Source: an uncultured Anderseniella sp.
GTDB taxonomy: Bacteria; Pseudomonadota; Alphaproteobacteria; Rhizobiales; Aestuariivirgaceae
Direction of reading: 5' to 3'
DNA length: 64,000 bases
Assembly (NCBI GenBank): GCA_947488295.1
Contig: CANKYU010000002.1
Location: forward strand, 310,001 to 374,000
Under the pieces are notes generated by a model that saw only the letters and a list, made by a program, of their open reading frames with translations, made no database searches and was not told the origin of the DNA. The position numbers and the translations under genes were made by a program. Of this stretch, positions 8,234 through 17,011 are shown piece by piece. Numbering within the stretch: position 1 is the stretch's first letter; every line of letters starts with the position of its first letter.

Positions 8234-9154
8234 ATGAGCACACTGTTTTTCATACAGTTCCTGAACGGGCTGCAACTGGGCGTATTGCTGTTCCTGCTGG
8301 CGGCGGGACTGACGCTGGTGTTCGGCATCATGGACTTCGTCAACCTGGCGCATGGCTCGCTTTACATGGTGGGCGCGTTTTTCTGTGCCACGCTGACCTT
8401 CTGGACCGGATCGTTCGTGTGGGCGGTCCTGCTGGCGATTCCGCTGACAGCGCTTGTCGGCCTGGCGCTGGAAATGGGGGTAATCCGCCATCTGTACCAG
8501 CGAGATCATCTTGACCATGTGCTGGCCACCTTCGGCTTCATCCTGATCGCGGACACGCTCGTGCACCTGATCTGGGGCCCGGAAGGAATTGCCATTCCGC
8601 TGCCTGAATACCTGCAGGGCCAGGTCCAGATACTGCCGGGCGTCATCTTTCCGACGTTTCGCCTGGTGATAATCAGCTGCGGACTGCTTGTGGCATTCGG
8701 ACTGTACTGGCTTATCGGGCGTACCCGGCTTGGCATGCTGATCCGGGCCGGAGCATCCAACCGGACCATGGTGTCGGCGCTCGGCATTGACATCAAGACA
8801 CTGTTTACCGCCGTTTTTGCGCTCGGCGCGGTGCTGGCAGGGCTGGCCGGCATGCTGATCGCACCGATCACCGAAGCAACCATTGGCATGGGCAATGACA
8901 TCATCATTACCGCTTTCGTGGTGATTATCGTGGGCGGTATCGGCTCCATGAAAGGCGCCTTTATCGGCGCCCTGATCATCGGCCTGATAGATACGCTGGG
9001 CCGGTCTTTCCTTGACGACATCCTGAAGATTTTCATCCCCGTCAATGCAGCCGAAACCGCAGGCCCGGCAATCTCGTCAATGCTGATCTATCTCATCATG
9101 GCTGGTGTGCTGGCGTTTCGCCCGCAAGGCCTGTTTCCACCGAAGGTGCGCTAG
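8234..9154 (+). CDS. LivH-type ABC transporter permease
   Basis: A 306-residue hydrophobic protein with about eight membrane segments. It starts MSTLFFIQFLNGLQLG, and its early FGIMDFVNLAHGSLYMVGA segment is characteristic of LivH permeases. The C-terminal part carries VVIIVGGIGSMKGAFIGALIIGL, the usual cytoplasmic loop that contacts the ATPases. It forms the inner-membrane channel with the LivM-type protein encoded next; the LivM gene begins one base after its stop. Confidence 0.93.
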   Translation: MSTLFFIQFLNGLQLGVLLFLLAAGLTLVFGIMDFVNLAHGSLYMVGAFFCATLTFWTGSFVWAVLLAIPLTALVGLALEMGVIRHLYQRDHLDHVLATFGFILIADTLVHLIWGPEGIAIPLPEYLQGQVQILPGVIFPTFRLVIISCGLLVAFGLYWLIGRTRLGMLIRAGASNRTMVSALGIDIKTLFTAVFALGAVLAGLAGMLIAPITEATIGMGNDIIITAFVVIIVGGIGSMKGAFIGALIIGLIDTLGRSFLDDILKIFIPVNAAETAGPAISSMLIYLIMAGVLAFRPQGLFPPKVR

Positions 9155-10159
9155 ATGACAGACACCACGTCGGCTCAGCTCAACCAGCACCTGCGGACGC
9201 CCGACCTTTTCGGGTCGGCAAGCGGTCGTATCATAACCCTGGTTTTCATGGTGATCTTGCTGTGCGTGCCGCTGGCTGCCCACTTCCTCGGCGTCCGGCT
9301 GCAACTGGTCTCGCTGGATTTCATTACCCGCATTCTGTGCCTGGCGATCGCAGCCGTCAGTCTCAACCTGATACTCGGCTTTGGCGGCATGATTTCATTC
9401 GGCCACGCAGCCTATATCGGCATCGGTGCGTATTGCGTCGGTATTCCGGCCTATCATGGCTATGAATCGGGATGGCTGCATTTCCCGCTGGCAATTTTTG
9501 CAAGCGCCGCGTTTGCACTGGTCACCGGAGCCGTCTCACTGCGCACCAAGGGTGTCTATTTCATCATGATCACCATGGCGTTCGCGCAGATGGGATATTA
9601 CTTCTTCCTGTCACTGGATGAGTATGGCGGTGACGATGGACTGACCATCTATTCGAGATCGATGTTCAACATCATCAATATCGAAAACAAGCTGGTGCTG
9701 TTCCTGGTGACCTATGCCTGCCTCGTCGCATCGATTTACGCGGTTTACCGGATCGTCAATTCCCGTTTCGGCATGGTGGTGCGCGGCTGTCAGTCCAATG
9801 AGGCGCGCATGAAAGCGCTGGGCTACAACACCTACGCCTACAAGCTCACCGCCTATGTCATCGCGGGCGGCATGTGCGGACTGGCCGGTGCGTTGCTGGG
9901 CAACTTCACCACGTTCATTTCGCCCGACATGATGGGTTGGTCACGCTCCGGCGAACTGATGTTCATGGTGATCCTGGGCGGTACGGGATCGCTGTTCGGA
10001 CCGGTGTTCGGGGCGGTGACATTCGTGTTCATTGAAGAATTGCTGTCTACCTTTACTACCTACTGGGCGCTGCCGTTCGGCGTGCTGCTGGTACTGAGTG
10101 TGCTGTTCATCAAGGGTGGCCTGAACGGCCTGATCCAGCGGGGCTGGCGGCGTGACTGA
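9155..10159 (+). CDS. LivM-type ABC transporter permease
   Basis: A 334-residue membrane protein with the LivM signature LNLILGFGGMISFGHAAYIGIGAY and the C-terminal loop MVILGGTGSLFGPVFGA. A polar N-terminus of about 25 residues precedes the first membrane segment. It starts directly after the LivH stop codon, and its last 8 bases overlap the ATPase gene, indicating translational coupling in one operon. Confidence 0.93.
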   Translation: MTDTTSAQLNQHLRTPDLFGSASGRIITLVFMVILLCVPLAAHFLGVRLQLVSLDFITRILCLAIAAVSLNLILGFGGMISFGHAAYIGIGAYCVGIPAYHGYESGWLHFPLAIFASAAFALVTGAVSLRTKGVYFIMITMAFAQMGYYFFLSLDEYGGDDGLTIYSRSMFNIINIENKLVLFLVTYACLVASIYAVYRIVNSRFGMVVRGCQSNEARMKALGYNTYAYKLTAYVIAGGMCGLAGALLGNFTTFISPDMMGWSRSGELMFMVILGGTGSLFGPVFGAVTFVFIEELLSTFTTYWALPFGVLLVLSVLFIKGGLNGLIQRGWRRD

Positions 10160-10898
10160 AACCATGCTCGACATCCAGGGCCTGAAAAAATCCTTTGGTG
10201 GTGTCATCGCAACCGACGATGTCACATTGGGCGTTGATACAGGAGAGTTGCACGCGATCATCGGGCCGAACGGTGCCGGCAAGACCACACTGATTGCGCA
10301 ACTGTCCGGAGACCTGACACCTGATGCCGGCCATGTGGTTTTCAACGGCAAGGACATCACCACAGTGCCGACCCACCGCCGCTCGCACTTCGGGCTGGCC
10401 CGGTCGTTCCAGATCACATCCGTGTTCATGGGCCTCAGCGTCATCGACAATGTGGCACTGGCCGTGCAGGCCCATGACGGACATTCGTTCAGGTTCTGGC
10501 AACCGGCAACCACCCAGGCCCGGCTTCGCAAGCCTGCACTTGAGGTGCTGGAAAAGGTTGGCCTGGCAAACCGTGCCGGCACCATTGCCTCGGCCATGTC
10601 GCACGGTGAGCGCCGGCAACTGGAAATTGCCATGGCTCTGGCCACGAACCCGAGTTTTCTGCTGCTGGATGAGCCGATGGCCGGCATGGGCGTGGAGGAA
10701 AGCGCAGCCATGGTCACCATTTTGCAAGGCCTGAAGGGCGAGAAGACCATCTTGCTGGTCGAACACGACATGGATGCGGTGTTTGCACTGGCAGACCGCA
10801 TTTCAGTGCTGGTCTATGGCCGCATCATCGCCACCGGCAAGCCGGAAGACATTCGAAAGAATGCCGACGTGCGCAGCGCCTATCTGGGGGAGGCGTGA
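10152..10898 (+). CDS. LivG-type ABC transporter ATP-binding protein
   Basis: A 248-residue ABC ATPase. Walker A is GPNGAGKTT, the signature region is SHGERRQLEIAMALA (SHGE in place of LSGG, common in LivG), and Walker B is FLLLDEPMAGMG. The GTG at 10152 overlaps the end of the permease gene; an ATG at 10164 is an alternative. It forms a heterodimer with the LivF-type ATPase encoded immediately downstream. Confidence 0.92.
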   Translation: MTETMLDIQGLKKSFGGVIATDDVTLGVDTGELHAIIGPNGAGKTTLIAQLSGDLTPDAGHVVFNGKDITTVPTHRRSHFGLARSFQITSVFMGLSVIDNVALAVQAHDGHSFRFWQPATTQARLRKPALEVLEKVGLANRAGTIASAMSHGERRQLEIAMALATNPSFLLLDEPMAGMGVEESAAMVTILQGLKGEKTILLVEHDMDAVFALADRISVLVYGRIIATGKPEDIRKNADVRSAYLGEA

Positions 10899-10902
10899 TG
10901 CA

Positions 10903-11604
10903 ATGCTGAAAGTATCCGGCCTTGAAACGTTCTACGGCACCAGCCAGGCGCTGTTCGGCATGACGTTCGACGTCAACTCCGGTGAAGTTGTCACCCTGAT
11001 GGGCCGCAATGGCATGGGCAAGACCACAACCATCAATTCAATCATCGGCATTGTACCGCCCAGTTCCGGGTCTATCGAGTTTGCTGGCCACGAGGTGTCG
11101 AAACTCGCCTCCTTCAAGACCGCGAACCTGGGCATCGGACTGGTGCCTGAGGGCCGGCAGGTTTTCCCCAATCTGTCCGTGCGCGAGAACCTCGTGGCAA
11201 CCGCCTCCAACCACCAGAAGCTCGACGATCCCTGGACCATCGAAAAGGTCTACGCGATGTTTCCCGAGCTTGAGCTTCGGGCCACTTCGATGGCCAATCT
11301 GCTGTCCGGTGGCGAGCAGCAGATGCTGGCGATCGGCCGCGCCCTGATGACCAATCCGCGCCTGCTGGTGCTCGATGAGGCAACCGAGGGGCTGGCCCCG
11401 CTGATCCGCGAGAAAATCTGGGCCGCCCTTGCCGATATCCGCAAGAGCGGTCTGTCCATCCTGCTGGTCGACAAGAACCTGAAAGACCTCCTGAAACTGG
11501 CTGACCGCCATTTCATCGTGGAGAAGGGACAGGTTGTGTGGAACGGCACATCGGCGCAACTATCGAAAGCCGAAGACGTGCAGCACCGCTATCTGGGTGT
11601 CTAA
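10903..11604 (+). CDS. LivF-type ABC transporter ATP-binding protein
   Basis: A 233-residue ABC ATPase starting MLKVSGLETFYG. Walker A is GRNGMGKTT, the Q-loop region is GLVPEGRQVFPNLSVREN, the signature is LLSGGEQQMLAIGRAL, and Walker B is LLVLDEATEGLAP, where most LivF proteins have DEPSEGLAP. It is the last gene of the transporter operon. The frame stays open upstream to 10774, but that part overlaps the LivG gene and is not conserved. Confidence 0.92.
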   Translation: MLKVSGLETFYGTSQALFGMTFDVNSGEVVTLMGRNGMGKTTTINSIIGIVPPSSGSIEFAGHEVSKLASFKTANLGIGLVPEGRQVFPNLSVRENLVATASNHQKLDDPWTIEKVYAMFPELELRATSMANLLSGGEQQMLAIGRALMTNPRLLVLDEATEGLAPLIREKIWAALADIRKSGLSILLVDKNLKDLLKLADRHFIVEKGQVVWNGTSAQLSKAEDVQHRYLGV

Positions 11605-11657
11605 CACCAAACTGGTGTGTTACAATTCAGCCGCAATAGGAGTGTTCAATCTCTCTC

Positions 11658-12404
11658 ATGTTACGGCGACTCGTTAAATTTGTTTCTGCCTTTGCAATTG
11701 TGCTGATCGTACTGCCCATCGCGGCAGGTGCGGCCTACTCCTATGCCAAGGGCTGGCCCAGCAGCTGGCGGTCTGCCGACTGGTCGTCATCCGGCCTGTT
11801 GCCGGAAGCGGCAACGGATGAGCCGGCGGCCATCTACATAATGGCAGCACGGTCCGGGCGCTGGAAAGGCATTTTCGCCGTTCATCACTGGCTTGTGGTC
11901 AAGCCTGCCGGTGCCGCGCGATACGAACGCTTTGAAGTGGTCGGATGGGGCACGCCGGTGCGCCGCAATGCCTATGCACCGGACGGGCGCTGGTATTCCA
12001 GCGAACCATATATCGTCCATGAAGTGCACGGGCCAGAAGCTCAGGCGCTGCTTCCTAAAATTGTTGCAGCAGCGCGCAGCTATGAGTGGTCGACGCCCGG
12101 TCAGTATGTCGTTTGGCCCGGGCCCAACTCGAACACTTTTGTTGCAAGTATTGCGCGCAAGGTGCCCGAACTCGGCGCAGAACTTGATGCGGTCGGTGTC
12201 GGCAAGGATTGGCTCGGCCCGGGACTGCAGACCAGCGTAATGCCGTCGGGAACCGGTTATCAGGTCTCCTATAACGGCTATTTCGGCGCCGGTATGAGCC
12301 GGCGTGAAGGCATCGAGCTGCATGTGCTGGGCGCAACCATCGGCGTCGACTTCGACGACCTGGCCATCAAGCTGCCGGCGCTGGGGAAGATCGGGCTGAG
12401 ATAA
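11658..12404 (+). CDS. DUF3750 domain protein
   Basis: A 248-residue protein with one N-terminal hydrophobic segment (residues about 8-28, possibly an uncleaved anchor). The body contains FAVHHWLVVKPAGAARYERFEVVGWG and VWPGPNSNTFVASIAR, which fit the DUF3750 family. No catalytic function is known to me; the HHW and GPNSNTF motifs suggest an enzyme active site. It stands alone between the transporter operon and the convergent mbfA gene. Confidence 0.8.
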   Translation: MLRRLVKFVSAFAIVLIVLPIAAGAAYSYAKGWPSSWRSADWSSSGLLPEAATDEPAAIYIMAARSGRWKGIFAVHHWLVVKPAGAARYERFEVVGWGTPVRRNAYAPDGRWYSSEPYIVHEVHGPEAQALLPKIVAAARSYEWSTPGQYVVWPGPNSNTFVASIARKVPELGAELDAVGVGKDWLGPGLQTSVMPSGTGYQVSYNGYFGAGMSRREGIELHVLGATIGVDFDDLAIKLPALGKIGLR

Positions 12405-12424
12405 CTTTCGGCCTCAAGGCGTCA

Positions 12425-13381
12425 TCAGGCGCTACCTATCAGTATTCCCGCCAGGAACACAATGAACCCGCCCACGGCAATCTGGAACGCTGCCCGCATG
12501 AACGGTGTGTCCATGTACTTGAAGCGTATCCACGAGATCACCCACAGCTCGATGAACACGATGATCACGGCCAGGATGGTTGCGGTCCAGAAATCATTGA
12601 TCAGGTAGGGCAGCGTATGCCCCAGCCCGCCTACGGCGGTCATGATTCCGGCAGCAGATCCGCGTATCCAGGGATGCCCGCGTCCGGTCAACTCACCGTC
12701 GTCGGACAAGGCTTCAGCAAAGCCCATCGAGATACCGGCGCCGATCGAGGCGGCCGTACCGACCAGAAACGTCTGCCATGTGTCATGGGTGGCAAAGGCG
12801 GCGGCAAACAGCGGCGCAAGGGTAGACACCGACCCGTCCATCAGGCCCAGCAGGCCCGGCTGTACGATCTGCAGCAGGAACAGCTGCTTTTCAGCATCCG
12901 CCTCTTCCAGCTTGGTGTCGGCGTCGAGGTGCTTTTCGGTCAGCCTGGCGGCCAGATTTTCATGGCCCTTTTCCTCTTCGGCCAGATCCAGCAGCAGCTT
13001 CTTCACATCATCGTCGGACGTGCGTTCGGCGGCCTGTTTGTAAAACCGGTAATTTTCAAGCTCCATCACCTCGGCACGCCTGCGCACCACGTCCAGTGAC
13101 AGCTGCTGCATCAGCCAGGCTGGCTTGTGCTTGACAAAACCGGCCACATCGGACCGGCGGATCAACGGGATAAAGTCGCCAAACTTGGTCTGGTACAGTT
13201 CGGTCAGTCGGCGGCGATGTTCGTGTTCTTCTTCGGCCATGTCGATGAACACCCGGGCCGACGACGGATATTGCTCCTGCAGCGAATTGGCAAACGCCAT
13301 ATAGGTGCGCGCATCGTCATCCTCGCTTGAAATGGCAAGGGCGAGAATTTCTTTTTCAGACAGGTCGGCAAACGGTTTCAC
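12425..13381 (-). CDS. mbfA: Membrane-bound ferritin-like iron exporter MbfA (rubrerythrin-VIT1 fusion)
   Basis: A 318-residue two-domain protein. Residues 1-165 form a rubrerythrin/ferritin-like four-helix part with two metal-binding helices, MAEEEHEHRRRL and LAEEEKGHENLA. Residues 170-318 form a CCC1/VIT1-like membrane domain with LGLMDGSVSTLAPLFAAAFA and GAGISMGFAEALSDDGE. This order is that of MbfA in Rhizobiales, an inner-membrane exporter of ferrous iron that protects against iron and peroxide stress. In relatives mbfA is repressed by Irr under low iron; an Irr-box-like palindrome lies 51 bases upstream of the start. Confidence 0.93.
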   Translation of the reverse strand: MKPFADLSEKEILALAISSEDDDARTYMAFANSLQEQYPSSARVFIDMAEEEHEHRRRLTELYQTKFGDFIPLIRRSDVAGFVKHKPAWLMQQLSLDVVRRRAEVMELENYRFYKQAAERTSDDDVKKLLLDLAEEEKGHENLAARLTEKHLDADTKLEEADAEKQLFLLQIVQPGLLGLMDGSVSTLAPLFAAAFATHDTWQTFLVGTAASIGAGISMGFAEALSDDGELTGRGHPWIRGSAAGIMTAVGGLGHTLPYLINDFWTATILAVIIVFIELWVISWIRFKYMDTPFMRAAFQIAVGGFIVFLAGILIGSA

Positions 13382-13431
13382 GGGCGACGGTTCTCTTGGT
13401 TCGGAATCGGATATGGAGTTCAGATTATATT

Positions 13432-13448
13432 TTTAGAATAATTCCAAA
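13432..13448 (-). promoter_or_regulatory. Irr-box (ICE)-like operator upstream of mbfA
   Basis: The 17-base near-palindrome TTTAGAA-TAA-TTCCAAA matches the general form of the iron control element bound by Irr (TTTAGAA arms in inverted orientation). It lies 51-67 bases upstream of the mbfA start. Irr control of mbfA is established in Agrobacterium and Bradyrhizobium; its use here is inferred. Confidence 0.7.
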
Positions 13449-13484
13449 CTACAGTCCAGTACCTAGAAACCGGTAATGTGAATG

Positions 13485-15047
13485 CTAGCGGCAAAACCGC
13501 CCTTCCCCGACAGTACGACCGGTAGCCTCGGAAAACAGGCATGAACTGCCAAGTTCACCGTCGGGCGAGGGCACTCCCTTGGGCAAGCGAAAGTTCACCG
13601 CGTAAGAGCCAGAAAGACCGGCAGGTATGCGGATTTTCTCCAATATCCTATAGGTTTTCGCCTCCACATATTCAATTTTACCTTCGACCAGCAGTTGCGA
13701 CATCCCAACCTCGCGGGGCAACACGTTGTAGTCAACCGCAGGTTTTTGAGAGACAACTTTGGCTGCATCGAATTTTGTCATGGGATATGTTTCAAGCGCT
13801 ATCAGCCGCGAGCCAGCCTTGATTTCAACTCGAGGTCGGTCATCACGACTCATCGGCTTAACTGGTCCATCCGGGAGAGTTGCTGATGTTACAATTTTCC
13901 CGGCAAGCACGTAATCGGGCTCTCTTCCGATGGCTTTAGCCACTCGCGTCCTGGCGCGAGCTTCTTGCGGCCCACCGATGCCATGAAGGTGCGTCAGACA
14001 CTTTTTTCCAAGGACAAAACTGACTTTCGATTTGTCGATACCGGTTAGTCCAGAACCAACAAGAGCCTGGTTTGACAGCAACTGAGAGGTTAAGATCACA
14101 TTTTGAATACGGTCGGTGGCGCCTGAGAACTTCCAGATAACCGGCTCCAGAGAAGTCAGGACAACATACAACGGATCTGGGCCTTCCCTGACAACTATGT
14201 CCGCCGCCCACGTCGGCTTGTCCTGCCCCTGTATGGTAACACTCGACGCTGCGGCACCTTGATAGGCACCCAATAAAACCAGTTTTTCATCGGCTTGTAC
14301 CTGTGGAGGAGCACATCCAGGCTCTAATACTTTCAAAGCTGCCCCGGCGCTTCGATCCATCATCGATTGCGGTGTCAGTTTGGAGATAGCCGCAACGAAT
14401 TCCTGTTCACTTACCACCCCGTCAGAATTGAAATCGAGGGACAAAATCGAGCCTTCCAGGCCAAAGAACTGGAGTTTGTTTCGCACCCGCCGTTTGGATG
14501 CGGCTTCGGCTTTTGCCATATCGAACAACTCGGACAGGCTCAACTCATCATCACGGTTCACATCACCCAGTTGGAACGGCTCCAGCAATTTCTTTATTCG
14601 TTGCTCAAGTTTCAGTCGTGCAACGGTTGGACTGTCTGCGCGCGGCGGGTTGATGCGGAATCTCCAGGTGGCCACATTTGTGATCTCCTCACTGGTGACA
14701 ATGCCATCGGCATTCAGATCATATTCAAAATAGCGTTGAAGGGCTGAACTGCGTTCCCGGGCCGAATACAGCACATCCTTGCTGTCGAAATCTTCCTGCG
14801 AAACACCATTGCCATCCAGATCAATACGTTCGAATTGCTGAAGCGCCTTCAACAACCGCTTATCGGCATCAGGTTCTCTCAAGAGTTGTCTAACGAAATG
14901 TCCCGGCAATTGAATCGCGTCCGGTACTTTGATTTCACTGTCAACGGACTGCCCATGCGCGCTTGCAGAAAACAAGCCCGCGCCAAGCAATAACAATGCA
15001 GTTGTTGCTGCCAGTGTGGACGACAGTCTGGATTGGAATTTTGCCAT
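13485..15047 (-). CDS. Secreted EF-hand protein of unknown function (paralogue A)
   Basis: A 520-residue exported protein with a signal peptide ending near SASAHGQS. Four EF-hand-like calcium loops occupy the N-terminal half: DLDGNGVSQED (one residue short of a standard loop), DLNADGIVTSEE, DVNRDDELSLSE and DFNSDGVVSEQE, the last three being canonical 12-residue loops ending in Glu. The C-terminal 300 residues contain no domain I recognise. A paralogue of nearly equal length lies directly upstream on the same strand. I take the ATG complementary to 15045-15047, preceded by GGGGAG. A periplasmic or extracellular calcium-binding role is likely. Confidence 0.82.
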   Translation of the reverse strand: MAKFQSRLSSTLAATTALLLLGAGLFSASAHGQSVDSEIKVPDAIQLPGHFVRQLLREPDADKRLLKALQQFERIDLDGNGVSQEDFDSKDVLYSARERSSALQRYFEYDLNADGIVTSEEITNVATWRFRINPPRADSPTVARLKLEQRIKKLLEPFQLGDVNRDDELSLSELFDMAKAEAASKRRVRNKLQFFGLEGSILSLDFNSDGVVSEQEFVAAISKLTPQSMMDRSAGAALKVLEPGCAPPQVQADEKLVLLGAYQGAAASSVTIQGQDKPTWAADIVVREGPDPLYVVLTSLEPVIWKFSGATDRIQNVILTSQLLSNQALVGSGLTGIDKSKVSFVLGKKCLTHLHGIGGPQEARARTRVAKAIGREPDYVLAGKIVTSATLPDGPVKPMSRDDRPRVEIKAGSRLIALETYPMTKFDAAKVVSQKPAVDYNVLPREVGMSQLLVEGKIEYVEAKTYRILEKIRIPAGLSGSYAVNFRLPKGVPSPDGELGSSCLFSEATGRTVGEGRFCR

Positions 15048-15296
15048 GCCGGCTCCCCGTCCGATAAGTTGGTTGCACGGCATTTACCTTAGCAAACTTC
15101 AGACTACAGAATGTTTAACCGAGTGGCTAAAAGTAGAGCCGTGAACAACAGTCCTGAAGACCTTCGACCGGGCTCCACCCTCACAGCAGGGCCTGACCCT
15201 GTCGCATTGTACCGCCGCATACTGCGCGGCTTCGAGCCAGAGTGACTGATTCTGCCCGAGGCCCCTATCTGATTTGCCGACAAAACCGTTTGCATG

Positions 15297-16862
15297 TCAT
15301 CTGCAACGGGACAAGCTTCGCCCTATGTAACGGCCGGCAGCCTCGGAAAACAAGCAGGAGTCCCCCAGATCACCATCAGGTTCAGGTACACCTTTGGGCA
15401 GCAGAAACTTTGCCCTGTGCCCACGTGTCAGACCAGGAGGGATGTGGATCTTCTGCTTTATCCTGTAAGTCTTATGTTCAACGCGCCCGATTTTGCCTTC
15501 AACCTGCAACTGCGCCAACCCAGCCTGGCGGGGTAATACTTCGTAGTTGGAAGCAGGCTTTTGAGACACTACCCTGGCTGCATCGATTTTCCTGGATCCT
15601 GGTGGCAGCACAGCCTGTTTCTCTGAACCGGATCCGACTCTGACCCGAGGCCGGTTATCGCGGATCACTTTGAAAGCAGGTCCATCCGGCAGCGCCACCA
15701 TGGCGACAACACGATGACCAAGTAAGTAATCGGGCTCTCTTCCAACGACATCCCGTATTCGTGCCTTCGCCCTGGTTTTTTGCGTAATCCCGGTCCCGTA
15801 GAAAACCCCCAGGCAATTTTGCCCGGTCACAAAACTGACTTTCGCCCTGTCCACGCCGGTGAGACCCGAGCCAACTACGGCATCATCCAATCCCGATCGG
15901 GATTTCAATACCACATGGCGAACCCGGCTGGTTGCGCCTTTGAATTTCCATATGATCGGATCGTAGGATGTCAGCACGACATACAATGGGGCCTTGCCTG
16001 CTTTGACAACCACGTCCACAGCCCACGTCATCTTGTCCTGCCCCAGTATGGTGACATTTGATGGTACGCTGCCGGTATGGCTGGCGACAAAAACCAGCCT
16101 CTCATCAGACTGCACCTGTGGCACCACACATCCAGGTTCCACAACTCTGACGGTGTTTTTCGGCTTTTGGGCCAAGGCCGATTCCGGTGCCAGGCTTGAG
16201 ATGGCTGCAATGAACTCCCGTTCACTCACCACGCCATCTGCATTGAAATCGAGCGACATAATCGAACCTTCCAGCGTGTGACGCTGCCTCTTGCTTCGTG
16301 CCTCTCGTTGGGCGTCAGCAAGGCTTTTGGCCAGCCCCAGCAATTCGGATGCGGTCAACTCGTCATTTCCGTCCAGATCTGCCTTCTCGAACGGTTCGAG
16401 TTCCTTCTTCATATATTGTTTCAACCGGAGTTTTGCGCTTGTTCTGCTGCCATTGCGCGGCAGCCTCCTGCGGTTTTTCCAGATGACTACGTTTTCCATT
16501 TCCTTTCTGGATACCACACCGTCTGCGTTCAAGTCGGAGGCCATATATCGCTTGATTGTACCGCTGCGAATTTGGGCGGCCTCCATTTGGTTCCTGCGGT
16601 CGAGATCTTCCTGCGAGACGCCGTTCCCATCTAGATCAATGCGTTCAAACTGCTGCAGCGCCGTCAGCAGACGCTTGTCGTGATCCTGCTCATTGGTCAG
16701 CCTTTTGACGAAACGCATTGGTAACTGGATCGTATCCGGGACGATGACTTCACCTTCAACAGACTGGCCGTGCACACCTGCTGAATGCAAGCTGGCTGCA
16801 AGCAGCATCGCAGCAGATGCCGCTGCTAATTTCACCGACAGTGTGGATTGTGACTTGGCCAT
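15297..16862 (-). CDS. Secreted EF-hand protein of unknown function (paralogue B)
   Basis: A 521-residue exported protein colinear with paralogue A: signal peptide ending near VHGQS, a shared start to the mature part, a short first loop DLDGNGVSQED, then canonical loops DLNADGVVSRKE, DLDGNDELTASE and DFNADGVVSERE. The unknown C-terminal domain is also shared, for example VVLTSYDPIIWKFKGA against VVLTSLEPVIWKFSGA. It probably arose by tandem duplication. The roughly 250-base gap between the copies has no gene I can support. The start is the ATG complementary to 16860-16862. Confidence 0.82.
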   Translation of the reverse strand: MAKSQSTLSVKLAAASAAMLLAASLHSAGVHGQSVEGEVIVPDTIQLPMRFVKRLTNEQDHDKRLLTALQQFERIDLDGNGVSQEDLDRRNQMEAAQIRSGTIKRYMASDLNADGVVSRKEMENVVIWKNRRRLPRNGSRTSAKLRLKQYMKKELEPFEKADLDGNDELTASELLGLAKSLADAQREARSKRQRHTLEGSIMSLDFNADGVVSEREFIAAISSLAPESALAQKPKNTVRVVEPGCVVPQVQSDERLVFVASHTGSVPSNVTILGQDKMTWAVDVVVKAGKAPLYVVLTSYDPIIWKFKGATSRVRHVVLKSRSGLDDAVVGSGLTGVDRAKVSFVTGQNCLGVFYGTGITQKTRAKARIRDVVGREPDYLLGHRVVAMVALPDGPAFKVIRDNRPRVRVGSGSEKQAVLPPGSRKIDAARVVSQKPASNYEVLPRQAGLAQLQVEGKIGRVEHKTYRIKQKIHIPPGLTRGHRAKFLLPKGVPEPDGDLGDSCLFSEAAGRYIGRSLSRCR

Positions 16863-17011
16863 ACCTGATCCCCCGCAGTCTGCGCTCGTAGAACTATGGT
16901 CATGCTAGCAAACGTCAGACTACAGAGCTCTTAACCCGAACGCTAAAAGTGGATGGATACAAGGTTGTCCCGCCGATCGAAATCCTGCAAACAGGCTCAT
17001 TACCTGACCAG

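Noticed and set aside
11587..11625. Terminator hairpin after the LivF-type gene
   Set aside because: ACACCA/TGGTGT gives only a six-bp stem with a three-base loop and no T run; too weak to call.
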